Source: Solwaraspora sp. WMMD791
Lineage (GTDB): Bacteria > Actinomycetota > Actinomycetes > Mycobacteriales > Micromonosporaceae
Reading direction: 5' to 3'
DNA: 64,000 nt
Assembly: GCF_029581195.1 (NCBI RefSeq)
Contig: NZ_CP120737.1
Span: 2,108,001-2,172,000 of the forward strand
Shown in pieces: positions 16,002 to 22,998 of the stretch; position 1 is the first letter of the stretch, and the number at the start of each line of letters is the position of its first letter. Below the pieces are notes generated by a model. That model did no database searches, had not been told where the DNA came from, and saw only the letters and a program-made list of their open reading frames with translations. The position numbers were made by a program, and so were the translations under genes.

Positions 16002-17072
16002 ATGCAGCCCATGGCCACCCCTCAGCCTTCGGGGGCGGTGGAGTCGGGGGACGCCGCCCCCGCCCCCGTTCCCGTGCACGGCAGACCGATCCCGGCACCC
16101 CGGCCGATGGCCGCCGGACATGTGATCAACGAAGCGACGACCGAGATGCCGGTGATCGCGCCACCTTCGGCGGACCGGCAGAACCCGAGCCCGCTGCCCC
16201 CGATCGCCACGCAGTTGCTCGGTGGCACCCCGACCGACGAACGGGAGTCGGACGAGGTGCCGTCGGCCACCGCCCAGGGGCCGACGGACACCGCACCGGA
16301 GTCCCCCGGTCACAAGCCCGCCGACGCGGCGTCAGCGGCGCATGTCGCCGACACGTCCCTGCCGGCGGATACCGATTCACCCGCTGACTCCGACTCCGAC
16401 GACTCCTCCGACTCTTCCGATGGGCCGGCGGGCGACAACGCGACGGCCACGCAGCCCGAGCCGGCGGCGGAGGCAGAGCCGGCGGGCTCCGCCGACGATG
16501 CCGACCCGCACGACGCCGACGACCCGGCCGAGGACGACGACGACCCAGAGGCCGTCACCGCACACGGCGACGCCGGTGACCTCTCCTTCGACGACGACGA
16601 CCTCGAGGACGAGGACGACGAGGACGAGGAGGACGACGACCTCGAGGATGACGATGACGACGAGGAGGACGACCTCGACGATGACGATGACGACGGGGAT
16701 GAGGATGACGACGAAGACGAGGAGCCGGCTGACTTGCTGACCTCAGTGGATGACGCGCAGCCGGAAGCGGTGTCGGCGCGGCGGCCGGGCGACGTGTCGT
16801 TGCCGCCGATCACGATCTGGACCGAGGCCGCCGCCGACGATCTGCGCGACGAGTGGCACGAGATCAAGGCCCGGTTCGTCGACGAACCGGACGTCGCCCT
16901 GGCGCAGGCCCAGGCGCTGGTCGGGCACACCGTCCGGACGCTGGCCGAACGTCTCCTCGCCGAACAGAACGAACTCGACCCGCACCGGCACAGCGAGACG
17001 CCGGACACCGAGTCGATGCGGGTGGCGTTGCGCCAGTACCGCGAGTTCCTCGACCGCCTGCTGGCCATCTGA
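16002..17072 (+). CDS. Extremely acidic low-complexity protein with short C-terminal domain
   Basis: A 356-residue protein of unknown function. Residues 1-100 are Pro/Ala-rich, 125-245 are dominated by Asp and Glu with long uninterrupted acidic runs, and the last 90 residues (from about 265, LPPITIWTEAAADDLRDEWHE) look like a folded helical domain ending RQYREFLDRLLAI. No signal peptide or membrane helix, so it is probably cytoplasmic. GGAGGA 8 nt before the ATG supports the start. The acidic stretch could act as a nucleic-acid mimic, a cation sink or a flexible tether; the sequence does not decide. It ends at a strong shared terminator with merR. Confidence 0.8.
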   Translation: MQPMATPQPSGAVESGDAAPAPVPVHGRPIPAPRPMAAGHVINEATTEMPVIAPPSADRQNPSPLPPIATQLLGGTPTDERESDEVPSATAQGPTDTAPESPGHKPADAASAAHVADTSLPADTDSPADSDSDDSSDSSDGPAGDNATATQPEPAAEAEPAGSADDADPHDADDPAEDDDDPEAVTAHGDAGDLSFDDDDLEDEDDEDEEDDDLEDDDDDEEDDLDDDDDDGDEDDDEDEEPADLLTSVDDAQPEAVSARRPGDVSLPPITIWTEAAADDLRDEWHEIKARFVDEPDVALAQAQALVGHTVRTLAERLLAEQNELDPHRHSETPDTESMRVALRQYREFLDRLLAI

Positions 17073-17076
17073 CGTG

Positions 17077-17119
17077 GGTGAGGTTGGCGTGGCGGGGTAC
17101 CCGCCACGCCCACCTCACC
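17077..17119. terminator. Long bidirectional hairpin terminator
   Basis: Arms 17077-17096 and 17100-17119 pair over 20 bp with one mismatch and a 3-nt loop. It lies between the convergent acidic-protein and MerR genes and overlaps the end of the latter. There is no T-run, as is usual in this kind of genome. Confidence 0.8.
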
Positions 17120-17498
17120 GCTCGTCCACGAGTTTCCGGTAAGCGTCGATCTTGTGGTCGAGGACGGCCAGGTCCTCCTGCAACTGCCCGATCCGGGCGA
17201 GGACAAGTGCCCGGTGCCGCTCGAACAGGTCGATGCGTTGCGGCAGCGTGCCGTCGCCCTGCCGGGCGAGTTCGGTGTACCGGCGCATGTCACGCACCGA
17301 CATCCCGGTGCGCCGCAGTCGGGTCAGCAGGATCAGCCAGCCGATGTCGGTTTCGGTGTAGCGGCGGCGACCCGCCGCGTCCCGCCCGACCGGGGCGACC
17401 AGCCCTTCCTGCTCGTACCACCGCAGGGTGTGCGGGCTGAGCCCGACCCGCGCGGCGGCCGCACCGACGGTCAGGGAGCCGCTGGCCGATGTGGTCAT
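17115..17498 (-). CDS. MerR-family transcriptional regulator
   Basis: A 127-residue MerR-type regulator. The winged-helix part opens with LTVGAAAARVGLSPHTLRWYEQEGL and continues AGRRRYTETDIGWLILLTRLRRTGMSV, the family pattern; a coiled-coil dimer helix follows (RIDLFERHRALVLARIGQLQEDL). There is no large effector-binding domain and no Cys, so metal or thiol sensing is unlikely; it belongs with the small organic-signal or stress MerR types. I choose the ATG at 17498 because the upstream extension is Arg-rich and non-conserved in character. It diverges from tetR with a shared 160-bp control region. Confidence 0.88.
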   Translation of the reverse strand: MTTSASGSLTVGAAAARVGLSPHTLRWYEQEGLVAPVGRDAAGRRRYTETDIGWLILLTRLRRTGMSVRDMRRYTELARQGDGTLPQRIDLFERHRALVLARIGQLQEDLAVLDHKIDAYRKLVDER

Positions 17499-17575
17499 GA
17501 CGCCCAGGGTGACAGGCGGACGCCAGCAGCGCCGCGCACCGGACGCGGCCCTCCGGCGCAACCGGCGGCGACCAC

Positions 17576-17628
17576 TTGACACCCGCTAGGACGGATGCCC
17601 TAGAGTGCCGCGTAGGACAACCGTCCTA
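17576..17628 (+). promoter_or_regulatory. tetR promoter with two palindromic operators
   Basis: TTGACA (17576-17581) and TAGAGT (17601-17606) form a promoter with a long 19-bp spacer. Two dyads overlap or follow it: CTAGG-N8-CCTAG at 17586-17603 and TAGGAC-N4-GTCCTA at 17613-17628, both containing TAGGAC, with centres 26 bp apart. This is the layout expected for an autoregulated TetR repressor; the merR promoter may share it. Confidence 0.65.
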
Positions 17629-17660
17629 GCGATCCGGCCAGCTGAGGGAGAGTGCGGTCG

Positions 17661-18236
17661 ATGGCAGCGAGCGCGACCCGCGCCCAGATCGTCGCAGCGG
17701 CCGACCGGCTCTTCTACGAACAGGGTTTCGAACACACCTCGTTCACGACGATCGCCGAGGTGGTGGGACTGTCGAGAGGCAACTTCTACTACCACTTCAA
17801 GACCAAGAACGAGATCCTGGCGGCGGTGATCGCGTCCCGGATCGACGCCACCCGCGCGATGCTGCGGCAGTGGGAGGACGAGACGGCCGAGCCCACGGAG
17901 CGGATCCGGCGCTTCATCCGCATCGTGCAGACCAACCGGGCGGACATCCGCGACTTCGGCTGCCCGGTCGGCACCCTGACCGCAGAGCTGACAAAACTGC
18001 GACACCCGTCCCGGCCGGAGGCAACCGCCCTGTTCACGGTGTTCCGTGACTGGCTGACCGCGCAGTTCGCGACGCTCGGCCATGGGGAGGGCTCGGACGC
18101 GATGGCGCTCCATGTGCTGGCCTTCAGCCAGGGCGTCGCCACCCTGACGAATGCCTTCGGCGACGAGGACTTCGTCCATCGCGAGGTCGCCCGGATGGAA
18201 GCCTGGCTGGCCACCTGCGGCACCCGACCGAGCTGA
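17661..18236 (+). CDS. TetR-family transcriptional regulator
   Basis: A 191-residue repressor-type protein. The N-terminal helix-turn-helix reads FTTIAEVVGLSRGNFYYHFKTKNEIL, a textbook TetR DNA-binding domain; the rest is the helical ligand domain, with DFGCPVGTLTAEL like the TetR_C type that follows the FYYHFK group. The ATG at 17661 has a GGGAGAG 8 nt upstream, better than the GTG at 17652. Palindromes in its own promoter suggest autoregulation. The downstream YciI-like and TPR-like genes are on the same strand after a 45-bp gap and are possible targets. Confidence 0.9.
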   Translation: MAASATRAQIVAAADRLFYEQGFEHTSFTTIAEVVGLSRGNFYYHFKTKNEILAAVIASRIDATRAMLRQWEDETAEPTERIRRFIRIVQTNRADIRDFGCPVGTLTAELTKLRHPSRPEATALFTVFRDWLTAQFATLGHGEGSDAMALHVLAFSQGVATLTNAFGDEDFVHREVARMEAWLATCGTRPS

Positions 18237-18281
18237 CCGCACCGGCGGATCCCCTTACCCTGCCGTCACGAGAGAGAGCCG

Positions 18282-18575
18282 ATGTTCATCGTGTTGCTCC
18301 GGTTCACCGGGAACAAGGCCGCCGCCGGCGAGTACCTGTCCGAGCATCAGCAGTGGATCACGCAGGGCCTGGATGATCAGGTGTTCCTCCTGGTCGGCGG
18401 GATCCAGCCCGGACTCGGGGGCGCGGTGCTGGCGCACAACGTGACGCTGCCGCAGTTGCAGCAGCGGGTGGCGGCGGACCCGTTCGTCATCCACCGGGTC
18501 GTCGACGCCGAGATCCTGGAGATCGCACCGGGCATGGCCGATCCACGGCTGGACTTTCTGGTGCCGGCCCGGTGA
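18282..18575 (+). CDS. YCII-related small protein
   Basis: A 97-residue protein of the YciI-like dimeric alpha-beta fold (DGPF/YCII group): it starts with the hydrophobic strand MFIVLLRF, has the mid His in YLSEHQQWI, and ends FVIHRVVDAEILEIAP as in that family. The exact activity is unknown; relatives are small ligand-binding proteins or hydrolases. A GAGAGAGAG ribosome site precedes the ATG. The next gene starts inside its stop codon (GTGA), so the two are coupled. Confidence 0.75.
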   Translation: MFIVLLRFTGNKAAAGEYLSEHQQWITQGLDDQVFLLVGGIQPGLGGAVLAHNVTLPQLQQRVAADPFVIHRVVDAEILEIAPGMADPRLDFLVPAR

Positions 18576-19033
18576 CCTCCGACGGGATGCTCGCCCGGAT
18601 CAACGAGGGCGTCCAGTTGCACCACCGGCAGGGCCAGCCGGCCGCCGCCCGCGACCTGTTCGCGCGGATCTGGGCCGAGATCTGCGGCGAGCGGGGCGAT
18701 CCGTTGCACGTCTGCGTCCTCGCGCACGCGATGGCCGACGTGCAGGACGACGTCGGTCAGGAACTGCTCTGGGACGAGCGGGCCCTGGTTGCGGCCGACC
18801 GGCTCACCGACGGCCGGGTCGCGCAGGCCGGGGTGCCGCTGTCGGTGGCCGCCCTGTATCCGTCGTTGCACCTCAACATCGGCGAGTGCTACCGCAGGCT
18901 CGGTGATCTCGACCGGGCCAGGGAGCACCTGCGCCAGGCGCGGGCCGGGATCGACGCGCTCGGCCACGACGCGTACGGGCAGCTGATCCGCGACGGTCTG
19001 GACCGACTGACGCAGCTGCTGGGCGAGGGGTGA
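18572..19033 (+). CDS. Tetratricopeptide-like helical protein
   Basis: A 153-residue, all-helical protein. It has TPR-like helix pairs: LHHRQGQPAAARDLFARIWAEI near residues 17-37 and LHLNIGECYRRLGDLDRAREHLRQA near 98-123, the latter close to the TPR consensus. The middle LAHAMADVQDDVGQELLWDERAL resembles actinobacterial TPR-type proteins of unknown role. GTG start overlapping the YCII gene stop by 4 bp. It ends at a strong hairpin shared with the convergent M23 peptidase gene. Confidence 0.75.
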   Translation: MTSDGMLARINEGVQLHHRQGQPAAARDLFARIWAEICGERGDPLHVCVLAHAMADVQDDVGQELLWDERALVAADRLTDGRVAQAGVPLSVAALYPSLHLNIGECYRRLGDLDRAREHLRQARAGIDALGHDAYGQLIRDGLDRLTQLLGEG

Positions 19034-19034
19034 G

Positions 19035-19072
19035 CGTCGGCTGCCGGGCGGCGGTCCGCCCGGCAGCCGACG
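19035..19072. terminator. Perfect 17-bp bidirectional hairpin
   Basis: Arms 19035-19051 and 19056-19072 pair perfectly over 17 bp around a CGGT loop, between the convergent TPR-like and M23 genes. It is well placed to end both transcripts; there is no T-run. Confidence 0.85.
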
Positions 19073-19091
19073 GTGTCGACAACCGGCCGGT

Positions 19092-19658
19092 TCAGCAGCC
19101 GAGATCCACGCCCCGGGCGGCCATCCACGGGCCGGGATCGATCTGGTTCCACAGCCCGGCGTGCACCTCGAAGTGCAGGTGCGGACCGGTCGAGTCACCG
19201 GTGGACCCCTCGTCGCCGACGCGTTGCCCGGCGGCCACCACGTCACCGGCGGAGACTGACGCCGTACGCAGGTGCGCGTAGTGGGTCAGGTGCCCGTCGC
19301 CGTGGTCGATCAGCACGGAGATGCCGTACCCGGAGTAGAGCCAGCCGCTGTCGACGACCGTTCCGGCTCCGGCGGCGTACACCGGGGTGCCCTCGTCGGC
19401 GGCGAGGTCCAGCCCGGCGTGCTGGGTGCCCCAGCGCGGCCCGAAGCAGGAGGTGGTCTCGGCGCCGGGCATCGGATGCGCCCAGCCGGTGCCCGCCGCG
19501 TGCGCGGCGGTGGCGGCACCGGCCACCCCGCCGAGGGCCATCGTCGCGGTCAGCGCGACCCGGCCCAGCAGGGTCCGGCGTAGCAGGGTCCGTACGCCGG
19601 CGCGACGGGTACGGCGGGCTCGACGGTCACGGCCACGGTCAGTAGGGGGTTTCATCAC
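19092..19658 (-). CDS. Secreted M23 family metallopeptidase (LytM-like)
   Basis: Predicted peptidoglycan endopeptidase of 188 residues. It has an Arg-rich N-terminus, a hydrophobic export segment (LGRVALTATMALGGVAGAATAAHA, cleavage expected after AHA near 54) and a compact M23 domain with metal ligands in HAGLDLAA, YAHL and GPHLHFEV. The twin-Arg-like basic start could also suggest Tat export, but a clean RRxFLK motif is missing. GGAGG lies just before the ATG. A structured 5' leader precedes it. It would act in the cell wall during growth or remodelling. Confidence 0.92.
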   Translation of the reverse strand: MMKPPTDRGRDRRARRTRRAGVRTLLRRTLLGRVALTATMALGGVAGAATAAHAAGTGWAHPMPGAETTSCFGPRWGTQHAGLDLAADEGTPVYAAGAGTVVDSGWLYSGYGISVLIDHGDGHLTHYAHLRTASVSAGDVVAAGQRVGDEGSTGDSTGPHLHFEVHAGLWNQIDPGPWMAARGVDLGC

Positions 19659-19833
19659 ACCTCCGTAGCGAACTGCGGTTTGTGACGGGACACGGCGTTT
19701 GCCGCTATCCGCGCCAGCTGCTGGTGATGGACCTGAGCGATTCCAACGATCAGCAGCTCAGCGACCATGCCGGGCAGCGGCGGTGAGCCGCGCCACGGAC
19801 CCCGCCGGAAATAGCCCCTGGCGTCACGGTCGG
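19659..19833 (-). promoter_or_regulatory. Structured leader region upstream of the M23 peptidase gene
   Basis: The region between the M23 start and the ABC operator contains two overlapping, mutually exclusive stems: 19716-19723 with 19751-19758 (8 bp) and 19733-19738 with 19756-19761 (6 bp), which share bases 19756-19758. M23 wall-hydrolase genes of actinobacteria often carry c-di-AMP riboswitches, but I cannot match that consensus here. A switching leader is possible; unproven. Confidence 0.35.
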
Positions 19834-19871
19834 TAATTCATCTACCGTTGAGTTCAACGCATGATGAATTA
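19834..19871. promoter_or_regulatory. 38-bp dyad operator before the ABC-2 exporter
   Basis: An outer inverted repeat TAATTCATC / GATGAATTA (19834-19842, 19863-19871) and an inner one CGTTGA / TCAACG (19846-19851, 19854-19859) share the same centre at 19852.5. The right arm ends 12 nt before the ABC ATPase start. The nearby TetR gene at 21474 is the obvious candidate to bind it. Confidence 0.7.
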
Positions 19872-19883
19872 CTGGAGGCAACC

Positions 19884-20624
19884 ATGGAGCCCGTCATCGA
19901 GGTCACCGACCTCGTGGTCGACCGGGGCCGCCGCCGCGTGCTGCACGGGATCTCGTGCACCGTCGGCCGTGGCAGCGTCACCGGCCTGCTCGGCCCGAGC
20001 GGCAGCGGCAAGAGCACCCTGATGCGGGCGGTCGTCGGGGTGCAGACCGTCCGGTCCGGGCAGGTCCGCGTCTTCGGCCGACCGGCCGGAGCACCCGCCC
20101 TGCGGCGTACCGTCGGGTATCTCACCCAGGCACCCAGCGTCTACGCCGACCTCACCGTCCGGGAGAACGCCCGGTACTTCGCCGCGTTGTACGGCCTGTC
20201 GGCGGCCGACGCCGACCGGGCCGTCGCCGACGTCGGCCTGGCGTCCGCCGCCGGGCAACTGGTGGCCGACCTCTCCGGCGGTCAACGCAGCCGCGCCTCG
20301 CTGGCCTGCGCCCTGGTCGGCCGCCCCGACCTGGTCGTCCTCGACGAGCCGACGGTCGGCCAGGACCCCGTCCTGCGGGCCGAACTGTGGGCCCGGTTCC
20401 ACGCCCTCGCCGCCGCCGGCACCACCCTGCTGGTCTCCAGTCACGTGATGGACGAGGCCGGCCGGTGCGACCGACTGCTGCTGATCCGCGACGGACGGCT
20501 GATCGCCGACGACACCCCGGCGGCGGTACGCGCCGCCGCCGGCACCGACGACCTGGACGAGGCGTTCCTGCGGCTCATCCGCCAGCACCAGTCGACCGAC
20601 GCTACCCGAGGAGCAGACCGGTGA
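19884..20624 (+). CDS. ABC-2 exporter ATP-binding protein
   Basis: ATPase subunit (246 residues) of an ABC-2 type exporter. Walker A GPSGSGKST near residue 38, signature LSGGQRSRASLACAL near 137, Walker B LVVLDEPTVGQD near 158 and H-loop SSHVMDEA are all intact. The start is the ATG at 19884 with GGAGG 7 nt upstream; earlier frame codons fall in the operator. The permease gene begins inside its stop codon (GTGA), and a tetR follows on the same strand, a standard drug-efflux arrangement. Confidence 0.92.
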   Translation: MEPVIEVTDLVVDRGRRRVLHGISCTVGRGSVTGLLGPSGSGKSTLMRAVVGVQTVRSGQVRVFGRPAGAPALRRTVGYLTQAPSVYADLTVRENARYFAALYGLSAADADRAVADVGLASAAGQLVADLSGGQRSRASLACALVGRPDLVVLDEPTVGQDPVLRAELWARFHALAAAGTTLLVSSHVMDEAGRCDRLLLIRDGRLIADDTPAAVRAAAGTDDLDEAFLRLIRQHQSTDATRGADR

Positions 20625-21376
20625 ACCCGACGATCCTGGCCGCCACGGTCGGCCGCGTCCTGCGTCAGCTGCGCCACGACCGGCGTACCGTCGCACTGCT
20701 GGTCGTCGTGCCGGCGCTGCTGCTGACCCTGCTCTACTACATGTACGGCGACCAGGACCCGGCCACCGGTGGGCCGGCGCTGTTCAACCGGGTCGCGCTG
20801 GTGATGCTCGGCGTCTTCCCATTCGTGATCATGTTCCTGGTGACCAGCATCGCTATGCTGCGCGAACGTACCAGCGGCACCCTGGAACGACTGCTCACCA
20901 CCCCGCTGGGAAAACTGGACCTGCTGTTCGGCTACGGCATCGCGTTCGGGCTCGCGGCGGCGGTGCAGGCCACCGTGGCCAGCGCGGCCGCCTACTGGCT
21001 GTTCGACCTGACCACCGCCGGCTCCGCCGCCCTGGTGATCGCCATCGCGGTGCTCAACGCGCTGCTCGGGGTGGCGCTCGGCCTGCTGTGCAGCGCTTTC
21101 GCCCGCACCGAGTTCCAGGCCGTACAGTTCATGCCGGTGGTGGTGATCCCGCAACTGCTGCTCTGCGGGTTGTTCGTCGCCCGTGACCAGATGGCCGGTT
21201 GGCTGGAGGCGATCAGCAACGTCCTGCCGCTGTCCTACGCCGTGTCGGCGTTGACGGAGGTCGGGGCGCATCCGGAGCCGACCGCGACGCTCTGGCGCGA
21301 CCTGGGCGTGGTCGCTGGGGCGGTGGTCGCCGCGCTGGTGCTGGCCGCCGCTACCTTGCGCCGACGAAGCGGCTGA
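20621..21376 (+). CDS. ABC-2 exporter permease
   Basis: Membrane subunit (251 residues) paired with the ATPase just upstream. Six hydrophobic segments are visible, beginning VALLVVVPALLLTLLYYMY and ending LGVVAGAVVAALVLAAATL, with the ABC-2 loop MLRERTSGTLERLLTTPLGKLDLLFGYG after helix 2. GTG start overlapping the ATPase stop by 4 bp. The substrate is unknown; lipophilic drugs or antibiotics are usual for this family when linked to a TetR gene. Confidence 0.9.
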   Translation: MNPTILAATVGRVLRQLRHDRRTVALLVVVPALLLTLLYYMYGDQDPATGGPALFNRVALVMLGVFPFVIMFLVTSIAMLRERTSGTLERLLTTPLGKLDLLFGYGIAFGLAAAVQATVASAAAYWLFDLTTAGSAALVIAIAVLNALLGVALGLLCSAFARTEFQAVQFMPVVVIPQLLLCGLFVARDQMAGWLEAISNVLPLSYAVSALTEVGAHPEPTATLWRDLGVVAGAVVAALVLAAATLRRRSG

Positions 21377-21378
21377 GT

Positions 21379-21448
21379 GCGGCGCGGCAACTGGGTGTGC
21401 GGCTGCGGGCGGCGCGGCAGCTGGGTGTGCGGCTGCGGGCGGCGCGGC
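21379..21448. repeat. 30-bp tandem repeat, two copies plus a partial third
   Basis: Units at 21379-21408 and 21409-21438 differ at a single base; a third copy of the first ten bases follows at 21439-21448. It fills the short gap between the permease stop and the tetR start and lies close to the tetR ribosome site. Confidence 0.85.
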
Positions 21449-21473
21449 GACGGCGACAGGAGTGACAGGACCG

Positions 21474-22088
21474 ATGGCACGACGCACCGGGCGGCGACCG
21501 GGCAATCCCGACACCCGCGAGGCGATCCTGACCGCCGCCCGGCAGACCTTCGGTGAGCGCGGCTTCGACCAGGCGTCGGTACGGGCGATCGCGGCCGCCG
21601 CCGGCGTCGACCCGGCGCTGGTGCACCACTACTTCGGCACCAAGGACAACCTGTTCCTGGCCGCGATGAACGCGCCGGTGGACCCGGCCGAGCTGCTGCC
21701 GCAGGCGTTCGCCGGCGGCCGCGAGGAGGTCGGGCAGCGGCTGGTCCGGCTGGTCCTGGGAGTCTGGGACTCACCAGCCGGGGTGGCCGCCCTGGCGTTG
21801 CTGCGCTCGGCGTTGAGCAACGACTGGACCGCCCGGCTGATGCGCGAGTTCGTCACCACCCAGATCGTCCGTCGGGTACTGGGCCAGCTCGACCTCGACC
21901 CGGCGGAGCTGCCGCTGCGCACCGCGCTGGTGGTGTCGCAGATGGCTGGCCTGCTCGTGACCCGCTACGTGCTGCGGCTGTCGCCGCTGTCCACCATGGC
22001 GGCCGACGAGGTGGCGGCGGCGGTCGGGCCGACGATCCAGCGTTACCTCACCGGCACCGTCACCACGGCGTCGCCGCCCGACCACTGA
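21474..22088 (+). CDS. TetR-family regulator of the ABC-2 exporter
   Basis: A 204-residue TetR protein, third gene after the exporter pair. DNA-binding domain: REAILTAARQTFGERGFDQASVRAIAAAAGVDPALVHHYFGTKDNLF. The ligand domain matches the TetR_C type seen with ABC exporters (ALLRSALSNDWTARLMREF). Start is uncertain: ATG at 21474 (used here) or GTG at 21462; AGGAG at 21458-21462 is 11 nt from the ATG. It probably represses the operon through the 38-bp dyad at 19834-19871. Confidence 0.88.
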   Translation: MARRTGRRPGNPDTREAILTAARQTFGERGFDQASVRAIAAAAGVDPALVHHYFGTKDNLFLAAMNAPVDPAELLPQAFAGGREEVGQRLVRLVLGVWDSPAGVAALALLRSALSNDWTARLMREFVTTQIVRRVLGQLDLDPAELPLRTALVVSQMAGLLVTRYVLRLSPLSTMAADEVAAAVGPTIQRYLTGTVTTASPPDH

Positions 22089-22112
22089 CCGCCGGTGGGT
22101 GCGCACCCCGTG

Positions 22113-22193
22113 TCAAGCGGCGGTGGGTGCGCAGGCGTCAGGCGGCGGTTGGTGCGCGGCGGTCGGTGGGTATCAGGCGGCGGCCGGTGGGGC
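22113..22193. repeat. Three imperfect copies of the DUF2470 gene 3' end
   Basis: Imperfect 21-bp units begin at 22113, 22138 and 22173. The last is the genuine end of the DUF2470 gene (stop codon plus final Ala/Pro codons); the other two lie beyond the stop. Each unit begins TCA followed by the AGCGGCGG or GGCGGCGG core. Confidence 0.65.
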
Positions 22194-22925
22194 GCAGCAG
22201 CGTCGGCAGAGCACCGGGTGCAGCAGCCGGGCGAGTTCGGCGCGGTCGCGGACCGGGGCGGGAAAGGCGAGCCGGGCGCGGGGGCCCTGCGGGCCGAGCG
22301 CGACCACGAAGCCGTACCGGTCCATCCGGACGACCTGCGGGTCACCGGCGAGCGACCGGTGGCCGGCGTCGCGCAGCTGCCGACGGATGAACGCGGTCAT
22401 CTCGGTCCGGTGGTGGTCGGCGAGGTCGACGAGCAGCTGCGACTCGATGCCGCCGAGCGGATCGGGTTCGGCGGCGGCGTACTCGTCGGGGTCCACCTCG
22501 GTGGTGACGCCGCACCGCTGCAGCCGGACCTCGGCCACCTCCATCCGGAACATGGTGGCGCCGTGGCCGACGTCGAGCAGGTCGGGGCAGGCGTGCACGT
22601 CGGCGAAGTCCAACGCGGCCATCCGGGCGGCCGCGCCGTCGAGCGGGCTGACCCAACCGGATACCCAGACCTGGCCGTGGGTGGGCGAACCGGCCACCGG
22701 CGGCACGTCGGTCGCCTCCAGTACGACCGCGACGTCGTCGGCGCCGTCGACCGGACGCAGGGCACCGGCGATCGGGTCCGACCCGGTCGCCAGCAGCAGG
22801 ATCCGTCCCATCGGGTCGGTCGCGTGCCGTACGGCGAGTGGGCCGGGCCGGCAGGCGACGTGCGCCGTGCCGGGCAGCCGGCCCGCGGCCAGGGTCCGGG
22901 CGATCTCTGCGGGGCTGGGCTGCAT
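22173..22925 (-). CDS. DUF2470-domain protein, likely iron/haem related
   Basis: A 250-residue protein with an N-terminal split-barrel-like part (residues 1-145) and a C-terminal DUF2470 domain (HHRTEMTAFIRRQL ... VVRMDRYGFVVAL near 170-220). DUF2470 is found attached to haem-utilisation proteins of the HugZ type, but the catalytic role of this version is unknown. The C-terminal CRRCC is Cys-rich. The ATG lies 17 nt from two abutting iron boxes shared with the divergent rpsD-like gene, so iron repression of both is likely. Confidence 0.82.
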   Translation of the reverse strand: MQPSPAEIARTLAAGRLPGTAHVACRPGPLAVRHATDPMGRILLLATGSDPIAGALRPVDGADDVAVVLEATDVPPVAGSPTHGQVWVSGWVSPLDGAAARMAALDFADVHACPDLLDVGHGATMFRMEVAEVRLQRCGVTTEVDPDEYAAAEPDPLGGIESQLLVDLADHHRTEMTAFIRRQLRDAGHRSLAGDPQVVRMDRYGFVVALGPQGPRARLAFPAPVRDRAELARLLHPVLCRRCCAPPAAA

Positions 22926-22941
22926 GACACGGACCTCCGAG

Positions 22942-22980
22942 ATCAGTTAGGCTCACCTTAGTGAGGGCAGGCTAACCTAC
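22942..22980. promoter_or_regulatory. Two abutting iron boxes (DmdR/IdeR type)
   Basis: Two 19-bp sites, 22942-22960 and 22962-22980, have centres exactly 20 bp apart. The second, TGAGGGCAGGCTAACCTAC, matches 15 of 19 positions of the IdeR consensus TTAGGTTAGGCTAACCTAA; the first matches 15 of 19 of the Streptomyces form ending GGCTCACCTAA. They lie between divergent genes, so one bound regulator could control both. Confidence 0.7.
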
Positions 22981-22998
22981 TAATCCGGAGTCGTCCAC

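Noticed and set aside
16310-17293. A Ser-rich 327-codon frame on the minus strand opposite the acidic protein
   Set aside because: The poly-Ser run is simply the complement of Asp codons (GAC read as antisense). The plus strand has the ribosome site and terminator.
19659-19833. A c-di-AMP (ydaO-type) riboswitch before the M23 gene
   Set aside because: The gene class is right but I could not align the conserved ydaO core; kept only as a possible unknown structured leader.
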